Assembly: GCF_001404515.1 (NCBI RefSeq)
Contig: NZ_CXWE01000008.1
Location: 248,001-312,000 of the forward strand
Reading direction: 5' to 3'
DNA length: 64,000 bases
Source of the DNA: Roseibium album
Lineage (GTDB): Bacteria; Pseudomonadota; Alphaproteobacteria; Rhizobiales; Stappiaceae
Shown: in pieces, positions 25,830 to 34,868 of the stretch
Position numbering within the stretch: the first letter of the stretch is position 1
How the letters are laid out: each line of letters begins with the position of its first letter
Translations under genes and position numbers: made by a program
Notes under the pieces: generated by a model
What the model was told of the DNA's origin: nothing
What the model saw: only the letters and a program-made list of their open reading frames with translations
Databases searched by the model: none

Positions 25830-27875
25830 TTACCTGCGCCGCGGCGCGGGCGGCGCACTGTCAATGAAACGGCGTGCCGCCTGTGCTTGCCTCGGATCTG
25901 CCTTCAGCAACGCCCGATATCCCGCTTCGGCCAGTTCCGGATCGCCGCCCCAAACACCTGATTGAATGGAAAACCGAAGCGCCTGCGGGTCGTCGGGCGC
26001 AGCCTTGAGAAGCCAGCGGGCATGGTCGGTCATGTCTTCAAAACGGGTCGCCAGTTGCAGCGAAACCAGAAGAGACATCCGGGAATTGATGGAGTTCGGC
26101 ACCTGATCAGACGCTTGTCCATGAAGGCTTATCGCGGCGTCGAAGTCCCCCGCCTGAGCCAGAAGGCGTCCTGCTTCCAGGAGCTGGCCATGGTTCGACG
26201 ACGCTTTGCATGTTTTGGAAAGCTGTCCAAGCGCCTCTTCCTGCCGTTCACCTGCCAGAACGGAATCGATGGCGGTCGCACACGCGGCGAAATTGATCCC
26301 GAGCCGGTTCGTCATCCTGGTGGCTTCGGGACTTTCCCGCTGCTGGAGGAGCAATTGTATCGCCGCGACAGGTATGGCCTCGTACCTGCCGTCTCCACCA
26401 CCCACTGCGATGCCTGCAAGGTCTCCGTCCCCGTCGACCAGAGCTCCACCGCTGACGCCGGGTTGCATGCGGGCACGCACGTGGAGCCGCCCGAGATCGG
26501 CTCCTTCCGCAGGTGCCAGAATAAGTTCACCCGGCTCGAAGACACGCACTTCCCGTCGCGCAATGTCGGCACCAATTGCGTAGTATGGTCCTTCTGCCGG
26601 TCTTGCCGACGCCGGATCTAGTATCTGTCCGTCTTCGGGCAATCCATCCACCTTCAAAAGGACAAGATCACCGCGAAAGGCTGACGGAACGACCTTGGCG
26701 GTTTTCGAACCGCCGGGAGTATGAACCGTTGCATCCTTGCGGTTCCCAACCACATGCCGGTTGGTGACGAGCAGGTCGCTCGCGATCCTGGTCGCACTGC
26801 CGACCGGATCGAAACTGGACACCGGAAAGACAGCCTGGCGCAGCGCGCAGACTGCAGACGGATGCGGGCAATCCGGATCGGAATTTTTTTGTACATCCAA
26901 ATCCGGCTGCCTGGTCGGCTCAACGAACGACAAACTGACAGTCTTCTCCGCACCACCTCTCAGCACCCCGACATCCACAACGGTCGTTTGTGGTGGCAAA
27001 AGCGCGAGCGCCGTGAGCGCGTCGCGTGGTGTGCGTGTTCGACGGGATCCGATCTCCAATATCAGGTCACCGGTTTCGATACCGGCGGCGTGCGCCTTGC
27101 CACCTGCGCGCACCGTTCCAACAACGGGTGCGGCAACCTTTGCAAGTTGGGCGTTGTCCGCGGAGCCGAGTCTCCAGTCAGCAGACAGGTATTCGACCTT
27201 GCCATCTGCAAGAAGGGCGTCGGTCACACGCATCAACAACTTGGCTGATACGGCAAAATTCACGCCGATATTCGCATCCGCTCCGGACGCAAAAATGGCG
27301 GACATCATGCCGATCAACCGGCCCTGCGCGTCGACCAATGCGCCACCAGAGGAGCCCGGGTTCGCCGCGGCGTCTGTTTGAACGAAATCCTCGACCGCAT
27401 TGAAGCCCGCATTTGTGACCCCGACCGCTGAAACGACGCCGCAGGTGACGGATAGTCCAAGTCCGAATGCATTGCCGATCGCGCAGGCCGGCTGCGCCAA
27501 ACCAGGGGCAGGGCTGATTTCAAACGGCACCAGATCCGTCTCGACCGACAACAGCGCAATATCGCTTGCCGCATCGCCGGCGATCAGGCGAGCCGGCAAT
27601 ACTCTTCCATCTGAAAGACGAATATCGACACGCTCTGCAGGTTCCACGACATGGAAGGCGGTTGCGATTACTCCGCGCCGCACGACCACGCCACTGCCTT
27701 CCGGCGCGGTACCGGGAGACGCGCCTTGTCCGCCTTGCTCGTGTCCGGGCCATACAGGAAGGACGGAGACGACGTGTTCCAGCGTTTCCTCAGGCGTTGC
27801 CGATAACGGAGCCGTGGTCAGGAACAGGCACACAATCAAGGCAAAAAAAACAGAAAAACCAGTACGACGAGGCAT
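25830..27875 (-). CDS. Exported protease with two trypsin-like domains and a PDZ domain
   Basis: A 681-residue protein with a signal peptide (FSVFFALIVCLFLTTAPLSA). Domain 1 is DegP-like, with His75 (TAFHVV), Asp105 (SDIALL) and Ser176 (NPGSSGG). A PDZ domain follows (about 235-315, with AAGIETGDLILEIGS). Domain 2 is a second trypsin fold that also keeps its triad: His374 (TNRHVVG), Asp403 (GDLVLL) and Ser475 (QPGVSGG). A TPR-like helical tail follows (about 545-670). Two complete catalytic domains in one chain are unusual for the DegP family. The ATG at 27875 has GGAG 6 nt before it and starts the signal peptide. Confidence 0.82.
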   Translation of the reverse strand: MPRRTGFSVFFALIVCLFLTTAPLSATPEETLEHVVSVLPVWPGHEQGGQGASPGTAPEGSGVVVRRGVIATAFHVVEPAERVDIRLSDGRVLPARLIAGDAASDIALLSVETDLVPFEISPAPGLAQPACAIGNAFGLGLSVTCGVVSAVGVTNAGFNAVEDFVQTDAAANPGSSGGALVDAQGRLIGMMSAIFASGADANIGVNFAVSAKLLMRVTDALLADGKVEYLSADWRLGSADNAQLAKVAAPVVGTVRAGGKAHAAGIETGDLILEIGSRRTRTPRDALTALALLPPQTTVVDVGVLRGGAEKTVSLSFVEPTRQPDLDVQKNSDPDCPHPSAVCALRQAVFPVSSFDPVGSATRIASDLLVTNRHVVGNRKDATVHTPGGSKTAKVVPSAFRGDLVLLKVDGLPEDGQILDPASARPAEGPYYAIGADIARREVRVFEPGELILAPAEGADLGRLHVRARMQPGVSGGALVDGDGDLAGIAVGGGDGRYEAIPVAAIQLLLQQRESPEATRMTNRLGINFAACATAIDSVLAGERQEEALGQLSKTCKASSNHGQLLEAGRLLAQAGDFDAAISLHGQASDQVPNSINSRMSLLVSLQLATRFEDMTDHARWLLKAAPDDPQALRFSIQSGVWGGDPELAEAGYRALLKADPRQAQAARRFIDSAPPAPRRR

Positions 27876-28157
27876 CCAAAGCTCCGGAATTGGGATGAAA
27901 CGCAAGTCACGTTTTCAGGTCGTTTGAACTTAGACCTATCGGAGCTTGTCGAAAAGCCGGCCCTGACATCTTCGACCTGTCAGTAGCTGGTGACACGGAC
28001 TGACATGCATGGCGCCCCGAACCGGGCAAGCCTGAACGAAACTCTGTAACCAAGAAGCTTCGAAACAGTAGCCTACCCAAGACAAGCCCGCGCTCATCTG
28101 ACCCGGCATGAGCCTGAGGTTGTCACTCGGCAAAGCTGCTTTCCGGAGTTCGTTTCG

Positions 28158-28409
28158 TCAGGCCGCGTCGGTCTGGTCGAGATCGCCAAGTGCCGCACGA
28201 TTGCCTTCCTCGATGTTGTACATGACAATTTCTATGGCATGCTCCGGTGACAATCGCGTTTCGTCCTGCAGGGCAATCAGGTTGCCGACAACCTGGCTGG
28301 AGACTGCAAGCAACTCTGCAGGGCAGAGCGTATCCTGGTATTTGCAAAGGACTCCGACCAACTCCTGACGCAGAGTAAAATGTGTGTTCGACGGGACAGC
28401 ATACTTCAT
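28158..28409 (-). CDS. Small hypothetical protein (83 aa)
   Basis: An 83-residue helical protein starting MKYAVPSNTHFTLRQ, with AGGAAG 7 nt before the ATG. It has no signal peptide; the middle (VVGNLIALQDETRLSPEHAIEIV) looks like two packed helices. No domain is recognised. It stands alone, with about 280 bp on one side and 610 bp on the other, so it probably has its own promoter. Confidence 0.6.
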   Translation of the reverse strand: MKYAVPSNTHFTLRQELVGVLCKYQDTLCPAELLAVSSQVVGNLIALQDETRLSPEHAIEIVMYNIEEGNRAALGDLDQTDAA

Positions 28410-29019
28410 GACCTAACTTCCTCTAAACGCACTATAAAAAACAATTCACCATCAAAATTCGGCTCGAGGCCGGATGTTCGTCATGTTGCAATCGGGTGAA
28501 AGAAGGCGTCACGAACCGCTCGGGTCAACCAACAAAGGTCGCCACCTTCCAAACAATACTAAGCACTACTAACAATAGAGCGTGAATTTCAATAATCAGA
28601 CACGCACTTAACAGGTGACAATTTCACTGCAAAAGCCACCTATGGAATATTACTTGAAAAGTTACCTAATTTCAATTTTGGCTCATCAACGCCACATCCC
28701 CGTTCAAATTGGCCTGTCGAGACCGAATTGATCAATCGCGGATGTCCAGTGACTGTGACAGTCAGCACCTGGGACGCAGTGCCAACTTGGCATAAGAGGC
28801 AAGGGAAACATCAAGTTCCGACTTTCAGCATCCATGCGTAAACAGAGGAAGAAGATTGAGCACTCAGATTTTGAGTTGCATCGTCCCGTCAGCTTACGCG
28901 TATTTCAGGCGCATCAGATTTCGCGAAAAATTTCATAGCCCATTCGGGTGATGTACCGTCTCGAGCACGCGATATAATTTAACAATTACTTAATGAATGT
29001 ATTTTGAGGGGGAATTCCA
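28410..29019. other. Intergenic region, no gene seen
   Basis: A 610-bp spacer, partly AT-rich, between two divergent genes. It holds the palindrome listed at 28750-28764 and, at its end, a GAGGGGG ribosome site for the surface-protein gene. No other frame here looks coding. Confidence 0.55.
28750..28764. promoter_or_regulatory. Perfect 15-bp palindrome
   Basis: TGACTGTGACAGTCA is a perfect inverted repeat around a central G, about 255 bp upstream of the VPLPA-CTERM gene and 340 bp upstream of the 83-residue gene. It has the shape of a dimeric regulator site; the cognate factor is not identifiable. Confidence 0.3.
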
Positions 29020-29916
29020 ATGAAAACCATTTTTGGACCTGCACTCCTGCTTGGCGCGATTGCAATCATGCCTGTGAGCGCGAACGCAGCGCCGTCTGTT
29101 CTTGCAAATACGCAATTTACTCTCGGCTCGACCTGCAGTTTCAATTCCTCCGCTTCGGGGAGCGTTGCGGCCTCCTGCGGGTCCTATTCTTCAGGCGATG
29201 GCATTGATGCCCGTGCCAGTTTCGGCAGCATCGGCATCAGAACGAAGGCTGCAGGACCGAGCAGTGTCATCGGCACAGGCACACCAGAGGAAAATGACTT
29301 CTGGCGCGGCGCAGCAGCCATGAACGACACGCTTTCATTTTCGGTCGACAGCGGAACCTTCCGGCTTTTCACCGATATCGCGATCTCCCTGATCGAGGAA
29401 GTCAGCGGTTCTTTCGGCGGCAGTTCCCTGCCCTTTGGCCGCAACATTTTTTCTGTAAGGATCGGCGATGAAACGATCTTCCAGCGTAGGCACGAATACA
29501 CGAACAGTTTGACAACGGGAGTTGCCAGTCTGTCGTCCACCGACGACTTCGGGTCAGCCGGAAGAGGTTTCGTCGATCTGGCGTTTACCGGAGGATCGCT
29601 CGACCTGCACGCAAGCCTTTTTTCGGAATCCAGATGCGGAGCCATGCATACCGGGAACTTTTTCAACAAGACCGGCTCATGCCTGCTCGGGGTAGACGCC
29701 TTCAACAGCTTGCGGCTAATCGGGTCGTCCGTCTTCGATACGGATGGCAAAGAGGTATCCGGTGGCTTTACGAGCTCGGAGAGCGGATTTGACTATTCTG
29801 TCGGCGTCCCGCCGCACGGCCCTGTTCCAATTCCTCTTCCAGCCACACTTCCCTTGCTTGCCGGCGGCTTGGCTGTTTTCTTTTTCGGCCGCAGAAAGAC
29901 AACACAGACCGGTTAA
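29020..29916 (+). CDS. Secreted protein with VPLPA-type C-terminal sorting signal
   Basis: A 298-residue exported protein. It has a signal peptide (FGPALLLGAIAIMPVSANA) and a Ser/Gly-rich beta-rich body. The tail resembles the alphaproteobacterial VPLPA-CTERM form of PEP-CTERM: PIPLPATLPLLAGGLAVFFF followed by GRRK. Such tails anchor a protein until an exosortase-like enzyme processes it. Body cysteines (SRCGAMH, GSCLLG) may form a disulfide. The start has GAGGGGG just upstream. The exact surface role (matrix or adhesive) is unknown. Confidence 0.8.
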   Translation: MKTIFGPALLLGAIAIMPVSANAAPSVLANTQFTLGSTCSFNSSASGSVAASCGSYSSGDGIDARASFGSIGIRTKAAGPSSVIGTGTPEENDFWRGAAAMNDTLSFSVDSGTFRLFTDIAISLIEEVSGSFGGSSLPFGRNIFSVRIGDETIFQRRHEYTNSLTTGVASLSSTDDFGSAGRGFVDLAFTGGSLDLHASLFSESRCGAMHTGNFFNKTGSCLLGVDAFNSLRLIGSSVFDTDGKEVSGGFTSSESGFDYSVGVPPHGPVPIPLPATLPLLAGGLAVFFFGRRKTTQTG

Positions 29917-29958
29917 GCCCAAGCTCAGACAGACAATAACTTCAAGCTTACTCTTCCT

Positions 29959-29992
29959 GTCACCCTGACGCAGGTAACTGCGTCAGGGTGAC
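29959..29992 (+). terminator. Strong hairpin after the VPLPA-CTERM gene
   Basis: A perfect 15-bp stem (GTCACCCTGACGCAG / CTGCGTCAGGGTGAC) closes a GTAA tetraloop of the stable GNRA class, 43 bp after the stop codon. It lacks a U-run, so it may be a factor-dependent terminator or a 3' stabiliser instead of a classic intrinsic terminator. Confidence 0.6.
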
Positions 29993-30108
29993 TTGGCGAT
30001 TGGCCATCTATCAGCGCTTTCGTCAGCTGTTAAAGGCATACACCGACTCACGTCTCATCCGTACCGACTTCCGTTTTCCGTTACGTCGGCTGACGTGATC
30101 AGCGTCTT

Positions 30109-32436
30109 TCAGGCGCTCGCGCGCGTTCTTTGCGGGTCCATGAAAGGAGTGTCGGAAACGCTGGCACCAAGACGCTTCATGCGCCCGTCGAGTTGACCGA
30201 TTTCGAGATACGTTCCGTTTCCCGCCTGCTCGACGGCGATCCGAGCCATTGCAATTGCACGTTCCAGCGTTGGCGAACGTGTGGCGGAGGTGACGATGCC
30301 AACCTGCCGCTCGCCGGCATAGACCGGGGCACCATGCGCAGGTACATCATCACTATCGATCAGAAGCCCCTTGAGCAATCGGCGAGGGTCGCGGGCATTC
30401 CGTTCCAGCGCCCGCCTGCCGGTGAAAGATTTCTTGGCAAGATCGACCGCAAATCCCAAACCGGCCTCGAAGGCATCTATACCCGGCGCGATTTCGGCGT
30501 TCCGTGCGGCCAGCCCGGCTTCAATACGCACGATTTCGAGGGCAGCACTTCCCATCGGTACAATGCCGAATTCCTCACCGGCTGCCATGACTGCATCCCA
30601 GATTTCAATCGCGTCGGATTTGGAGCAGAAGATTTCATAGCCGAGCTCACCGGTGTATCCGGTTCTGGACAGCAGAAATGGCGCTCCCTCGCGATCCCTT
30701 AGGCGAGACATTGTGACACCGAACCATTTCAGTTGATCGAGAGCCGGGACCTGAGGCTGTGTAAACACGATCTTGCGCAGCAGATCCCGCGCTTTCGGCC
30801 CCTGAAGTGCCAGATTCGGAAGGCTTTCGCGGACATCGTGAATACGAACCTGCAAGCCAAGTTCATGCGCAAGCGCTTCAAGCGCCCGGGCGCTTTCTTC
30901 CGCACCGCAGCACCAGCGGAACAGGTCCGGTCCCAGGCGCAACAGGGTGCCGTCATCGATAACGGTTCCGCTGTCGTCACACATCAGCGTGTAGGAGGCG
31001 CGCCAGACCGCAAGTTTCTCGACATTGCGCGTCGTTGCGAGCTGCATCAGTTTCATGGCGTCCGGGCCGACAATGTCGTATTTGCGCAAACCGCTCATGT
31101 CCTGAATCGCCACAGCCTCCCGGCAAGCCCAGTATTCGCCCAAGGTTCCAAAAGCGGGATAGCTGACCGGAGCCCAGAGATTGCGTGCGGGTGCGAAATG
31201 CTGTGTCAGAACAGACAGCCGCTCGTGGAACGCGGAGTTCTGACTGGTGGTCATGGGAGCGTCTTCCTTTTCGCGATAGGCCACGGCACGTCGCATAGGT
31301 TGGTCCGGTCGGTAAATGCGCACGTGAACATCCGTCGGGTTCCAGCCGTTGATCGCGTCGATGTCATCCGGGCAGGCCGTAGACACACAGACAAGATTTT
31401 CCATCGCCCGCATGGCGACATAGTCACCGGGACGCGAATAGGATTCGGCGGTCTGGATCGTGTGGTCGTCCGGATCTATCCAGGTATTCCAGAAGAAGTT
31501 GATCGCAGGCCAGGCCGACCGTCGCGCGATACCATATGGGTCGAGTACTTCTGACATGTTGTCCGAACAGTTCACATGCCCCGGATAACCCCGCTCCTCG
31601 TAACCACGTGCTGTACAGGCCAGGCCGAACGTATCGTGGCGGCCGCAGGTATCCTGTACGACATTGAGCATCGGACGCATTTCGCGATCATAGAACTTGT
31701 CGAACAGACCAGGGCCGGGATAGGCGCGTCGCACCATCGACCGTGTCGCGGTGCTGTCTATCATCCACTCCTCTCCGGCCATCAGGGCGTCCGATCTGAA
31801 GGCCGTAAAGTCGGAACATTGCTGGCCTTCAACATCAATGATCTGAACGATTTCACCCTTCTTCAATTCATAGGCCAGTCCCGTACCCCGAGACACGGTG
31901 AATTCGTCGCGCGTTTCGCCCAAAAGTGGGGGCAGAACAGGACCTGAAACCACTGCAGGCTTGTGACGAACAGACACGGGTCCACCCAAAGAACCGCAGA
32001 CCAGGTCCTGCGAGGTCGACTGGTAGATCAGCCACAGGTCAACAGGCCGTTCTGCCTTCAGGACCAGCACTCCCGACGAAACCGCAACCACGTGAGCGGC
32101 GATTGCATCAAAGTCCCGACCGCCGTTTGTGGAGATCCAGCCAGCGAGTTCGGCACTGTCGAATTTGCTAAAATTCATTCTGGAATTTGAAATCAGCCCG
32201 AGCGCATCAAGAGCGTCGCCTCCTGCCCCATCAAAAGCGACCAATGCCAACTGGTCCTTCGCGGACATATCTTCGAGCGAAAGAAGATCACCGGGTTTCA
32301 CTTCGAGATGGACAGATTCACGCGGGGCCAGCCAATAGTCCCTTGCATGCGTCGGCTTTCTGAAGCCGGGAAAGCTTCTTCCCGGTGTTTCATGGCCGAC
32401 ATTGTTGAAAGCGTAAAGTACGGATTGGCCGCGCAT
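30109..32436 (-). CDS. Tandem DUF1989 - GcvT (aminomethyltransferase) fusion protein
   Basis: A 775-residue fusion. Residues 30-175 and 180-390 are two DUF1989 (urea-carboxylase-associated) units: the first has YWLAPRESVHLEVKPGDLLS, the second QQCSDFTAFR and HVNCSDNMSEVLDPYGIA. Residues 400-760 are a GcvT folate-binding aminomethyltransferase domain (SRTGYTGELGYEIF, SAALEIVRIEAGL). GcvT domains take a one-carbon unit from a methylamine-type substrate onto tetrahydrofolate. An in-frame ATG at 31254, preceded by GGAAG, could also yield the GcvT part alone. It is divergent from a LacI regulator with a perfect palindrome between them. The substrate is unknown; a methylated or amidine-type amine is likely. 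Confidence 0.8.
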   Translation of the reverse strand: MRGQSVLYAFNNVGHETPGRSFPGFRKPTHARDYWLAPRESVHLEVKPGDLLSLEDMSAKDQLALVAFDGAGGDALDALGLISNSRMNFSKFDSAELAGWISTNGGRDFDAIAAHVVAVSSGVLVLKAERPVDLWLIYQSTSQDLVCGSLGGPVSVRHKPAVVSGPVLPPLLGETRDEFTVSRGTGLAYELKKGEIVQIIDVEGQQCSDFTAFRSDALMAGEEWMIDSTATRSMVRRAYPGPGLFDKFYDREMRPMLNVVQDTCGRHDTFGLACTARGYEERGYPGHVNCSDNMSEVLDPYGIARRSAWPAINFFWNTWIDPDDHTIQTAESYSRPGDYVAMRAMENLVCVSTACPDDIDAINGWNPTDVHVRIYRPDQPMRRAVAYREKEDAPMTTSQNSAFHERLSVLTQHFAPARNLWAPVSYPAFGTLGEYWACREAVAIQDMSGLRKYDIVGPDAMKLMQLATTRNVEKLAVWRASYTLMCDDSGTVIDDGTLLRLGPDLFRWCCGAEESARALEALAHELGLQVRIHDVRESLPNLALQGPKARDLLRKIVFTQPQVPALDQLKWFGVTMSRLRDREGAPFLLSRTGYTGELGYEIFCSKSDAIEIWDAVMAAGEEFGIVPMGSAALEIVRIEAGLAARNAEIAPGIDAFEAGLGFAVDLAKKSFTGRRALERNARDPRRLLKGLLIDSDDVPAHGAPVYAGERQVGIVTSATRSPTLERAIAMARIAVEQAGNGTYLEIGQLDGRMKRLGASVSDTPFMDPQRTRASA

Positions 32437-32454
32437 TTCAGGGTTTCCGCCGAA

Positions 32455-32468
32455 TGTAACTAGTTACA
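32455..32468. promoter_or_regulatory. Perfect palindromic operator, probable LacI-family site
   Basis: TGTAACTAGTTACA is a 14-bp perfect palindrome. It lies 19 bp before the DUF1989-GcvT start and 76 bp before the divergent LacI gene. Size, symmetry and TGTAAC half-sites suit LacI-family operators. Binding by the adjacent LacI protein is inferred from position. Confidence 0.6.
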
Positions 32469-32543
32469 CAGCTTGTTTACCCGGAGTGCCTATGTCAAGT
32501 TTTTCTCAATTGCGATTTACTCATTGGGCAATTTCAGAGGCAC

Positions 32544-33557
32544 ATGGCGAACACCAGATCCCGCAAACGCGCCAATCTCAGGGATGTTGCAAAACTGGCG
32601 AATGTATCGGTTGCGACCGTTTCCCGTGTCCTGAATACACCAGATTCCGTTGCAGAGGCCACCAAGGCCGCCGTCACCGCGGCGATCGCAGAGCTGCGTT
32701 TCGTGCCGAGTGCCGCGGCCCGCGCGATCAATTCCGGTCGGTCCCGCGTGGTGGGCGCACTCGTGCCGACGCTCGATCATGCGATCTTTGCACGTTACCT
32801 GGCGGCGATTGAACAAACGCTGTCCGGCTATCGTCTCTCCCTGGTCGTTGCCACCACGAAGGGCGACGCGGCAATTGAAGCCGAAAAGGCGCAAACTCTT
32901 GTCGATATCGGCGCGGAAGGACTGATAGTCTCCGGGGTCACCCATGAACCCGGGCTTTATGATCTGATCGAACGCTGCCAGCTGCCTGCTGTTGCGACAT
33001 CCTACTACGATCCGGACTTTCACCTGCCGACCATCGGTTACGACAATGCCGGCGCCGGCCGGATCGCGCTGCAGCACCTGCTTGACCTTGGACACTCACG
33101 CATTGCCGTGGTGCATGGCTCCCTGATCGGTAATGACCGCACACTTGCGCGTCTCAAGGGTCTTGAAGATACGGGCGATGCTGAATTGAGTTTTGTCGAA
33201 GCCGATCTATCAATTGAAGACGGTTGCAAGTCCGCGCAAACCATCCTTTCGGCCGCACACAGGCCTACAGCCATTTTGTGCCTGTCGGACGTGCTTGCGA
33301 CCGGTGTCCTTTATGAAATGCAACGCCAGGGCGTCGGAGTGCCGCAGGACGTGTCGGTCATCGGGATCGACGATCTGCCCGGATCGGCGCATGCGTCACC
33401 CAGCCTGACAACAGTTCACCTTCCTGTCGTCAGAATGGGGCATGCAACAGCCGTTGCAATTTCCGAATGGATTGAAAACGGACTGAAGCCGTCCGGGATG
33501 CTACTTGCAACTGAACTGGTCGCCAGGGATTCGACCGGTATCCGGCGCCCTGCTTGA
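32544..33557 (+). CDS. LacI-family transcriptional regulator
   Basis: A 337-residue LacI protein. The N-terminal helix-turn-helix is NLRDVAKLANVSVATVSRVL (residues 11-30), with a hinge helix near AAARAINSGRSRVVG and a periplasmic-binding-like effector domain (PTLDHAIFARYLAAIEQTL; ISVIGIDD-type segment DVSVIGIDDLPGS). It is divergent from the DUF1989-GcvT gene, so it likely represses that gene through the 14-bp palindrome and responds to its substrate. It could also touch the adjacent taurine genes. Confidence 0.88.
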   Translation: MANTRSRKRANLRDVAKLANVSVATVSRVLNTPDSVAEATKAAVTAAIAELRFVPSAAARAINSGRSRVVGALVPTLDHAIFARYLAAIEQTLSGYRLSLVVATTKGDAAIEAEKAQTLVDIGAEGLIVSGVTHEPGLYDLIERCQLPAVATSYYDPDFHLPTIGYDNAGAGRIALQHLLDLGHSRIAVVHGSLIGNDRTLARLKGLEDTGDAELSFVEADLSIEDGCKSAQTILSAAHRPTAILCLSDVLATGVLYEMQRQGVGVPQDVSVIGIDDLPGSAHASPSLTTVHLPVVRMGHATAVAISEWIENGLKPSGMLLATELVARDSTGIRRPA

Positions 33558-33565
33558 AACAGGAA

Positions 33566-33588
33566 CAGGCGCAGTATCACCGCGCCTG
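33566..33588. terminator. Hairpin between convergent lacI-type and tauC genes
   Basis: CAGGCGC and GCGCCTG form a 7-bp stem with a 9-nt loop in the 48-bp convergent spacer. U-runs are poor on both sides, so termination strength is uncertain. Confidence 0.4.
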
Positions 33589-33605
33589 CCGTAATCTTCT
33601 CAGTG

Positions 33606-34868
33606 TCAGGCCCGGCCTTTCCAGGGCACCAGAACCCGCTCGGCCATGCGCATCAGGATATCGATGCTGTAGCCGACGATACCGATCAGGATGATGCCCA
33701 TGATGACGATATCCGTGAGCTGGAACTTCGATGCAGCGATAATCATCATCCCCGCACCTTTCTGCGCGGCAACCAGTTCGGCGGCCACGACCGTTCCCCA
33801 GCAGACGCCCATGGCAACGCGTGCACCGGTAAAGATCTCGGGGAGGGAATTGGGAACGATGACATAGCGCAGGATCTGGCGCTTGTTGGCACCGAGCGAA
33901 AAGGCCGCGTGGACTTTACTGATATTGACACCTGAAACGCCGGCCCTGGCTGCAATCGTCATGATCCAGAGCGCTGCCAGGAACAGCAGCACGATCTTGC
34001 CGGTTTCCCAGATACCGAACCAGATGATGACCAGCGGGATCAGCGCAAGCGGCGGAACCGGGCGCATGAATTCCACGATCGGATCGAACCAACCGCGCAC
34101 CCAGCTGGACAGGCCCATGGCGTATCCTAGCGGGATCCCGATAATCGAACCGGCGACAAAGCCACCGATAACGCGCAGCAGCGACCAGCCAAGATGCTCC
34201 CACAGCGTGAAATTCTGATACCCTTCGGAAGCGATCTCCGCAAAGCGACTGACCACAGCTTCCGGTGAAGGCATCCAGATGGGTTCCATCTGCAGCCCCT
34301 TGCTGGGTTCAAAATTCAGTGACCCCTTGGGTGTCATGCTTACCCTGCCGTTGGAAACGCTGACACTTTCGCCAGGTGCGATTGGCTGACCGTCAACTTC
34401 CGTAACGCGCGCGCCCTCACCGTCATTGCGGGTTACACGCAAAAGCACGGAGCGCCAGGCACCAACAGTTCCTGAATCGTCCTGTGCAAAGCCTTCCTTT
34501 GGCGCCACCTCGGGAGCATCGATCTTTTTGCCGGGTTCGTGGACGATGACGTCCACATTGGCTTCACTGGTTTCACCAGCTTCGTTGGTAACGGTGTAAC
34601 TGAAACCCGTCTCACCGGTAAAGGGACCGGGCACGTGGAAAGGAACCAGCTTCGAACCGGTGAACGCACCCCAGATGAAGAAGATAACGAGCACCGAAAT
34701 TACGGATGCAGCCCTGTTTGGGCGGATTGCGCTCTCGTCGCCAAACGTCACCGTTTTCAGGCTGGTGTAAGACTGCCCTCGCTGCATCAGCGTGCTCAGA
34801 TAACTGACCAGAAAATAGCTCGCCAGAAACAGCGCAGCGTAAGTCAGAAAAACAATTGACCCGGTCAT
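33606..34868 (-). CDS. tauC: Taurine-type ABC transporter permease with a cadherin/VCBS-like periplasmic insertion
   Basis: A 420-residue permease; TauC/SsuC proteins are usually about 250-280. The C-terminal 200 residues are a normal BPD permease with the coupling loop FSLGANKRQILRYVIVP. The extra N-terminal part has two membrane helices (about 5-25 and 53-70). A periplasmic stretch of about 125 residues follows and looks like bacterial Ig/cadherin/VCBS repeats: FTGETGFSYTVTNEAGETSE (84-103) and VTEVDGQPIAPGESVSVSNG (155-174), then MTPKGSLNFEPSKG. Its ATG overlaps the tauB stop. The core role is sulfonate uptake with TauA and TauB; the insertion's role is unknown. Confidence 0.85.
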   Translation of the reverse strand: MTGSIVFLTYAALFLASYFLVSYLSTLMQRGQSYTSLKTVTFGDESAIRPNRAASVISVLVIFFIWGAFTGSKLVPFHVPGPFTGETGFSYTVTNEAGETSEANVDVIVHEPGKKIDAPEVAPKEGFAQDDSGTVGAWRSVLLRVTRNDGEGARVTEVDGQPIAPGESVSVSNGRVSMTPKGSLNFEPSKGLQMEPIWMPSPEAVVSRFAEIASEGYQNFTLWEHLGWSLLRVIGGFVAGSIIGIPLGYAMGLSSWVRGWFDPIVEFMRPVPPLALIPLVIIWFGIWETGKIVLLFLAALWIMTIAARAGVSGVNISKVHAAFSLGANKRQILRYVIVPNSLPEIFTGARVAMGVCWGTVVAAELVAAQKGAGMMIIAASKFQLTDIVIMGIILIGIVGYSIDILMRMAERVLVPWKGRA

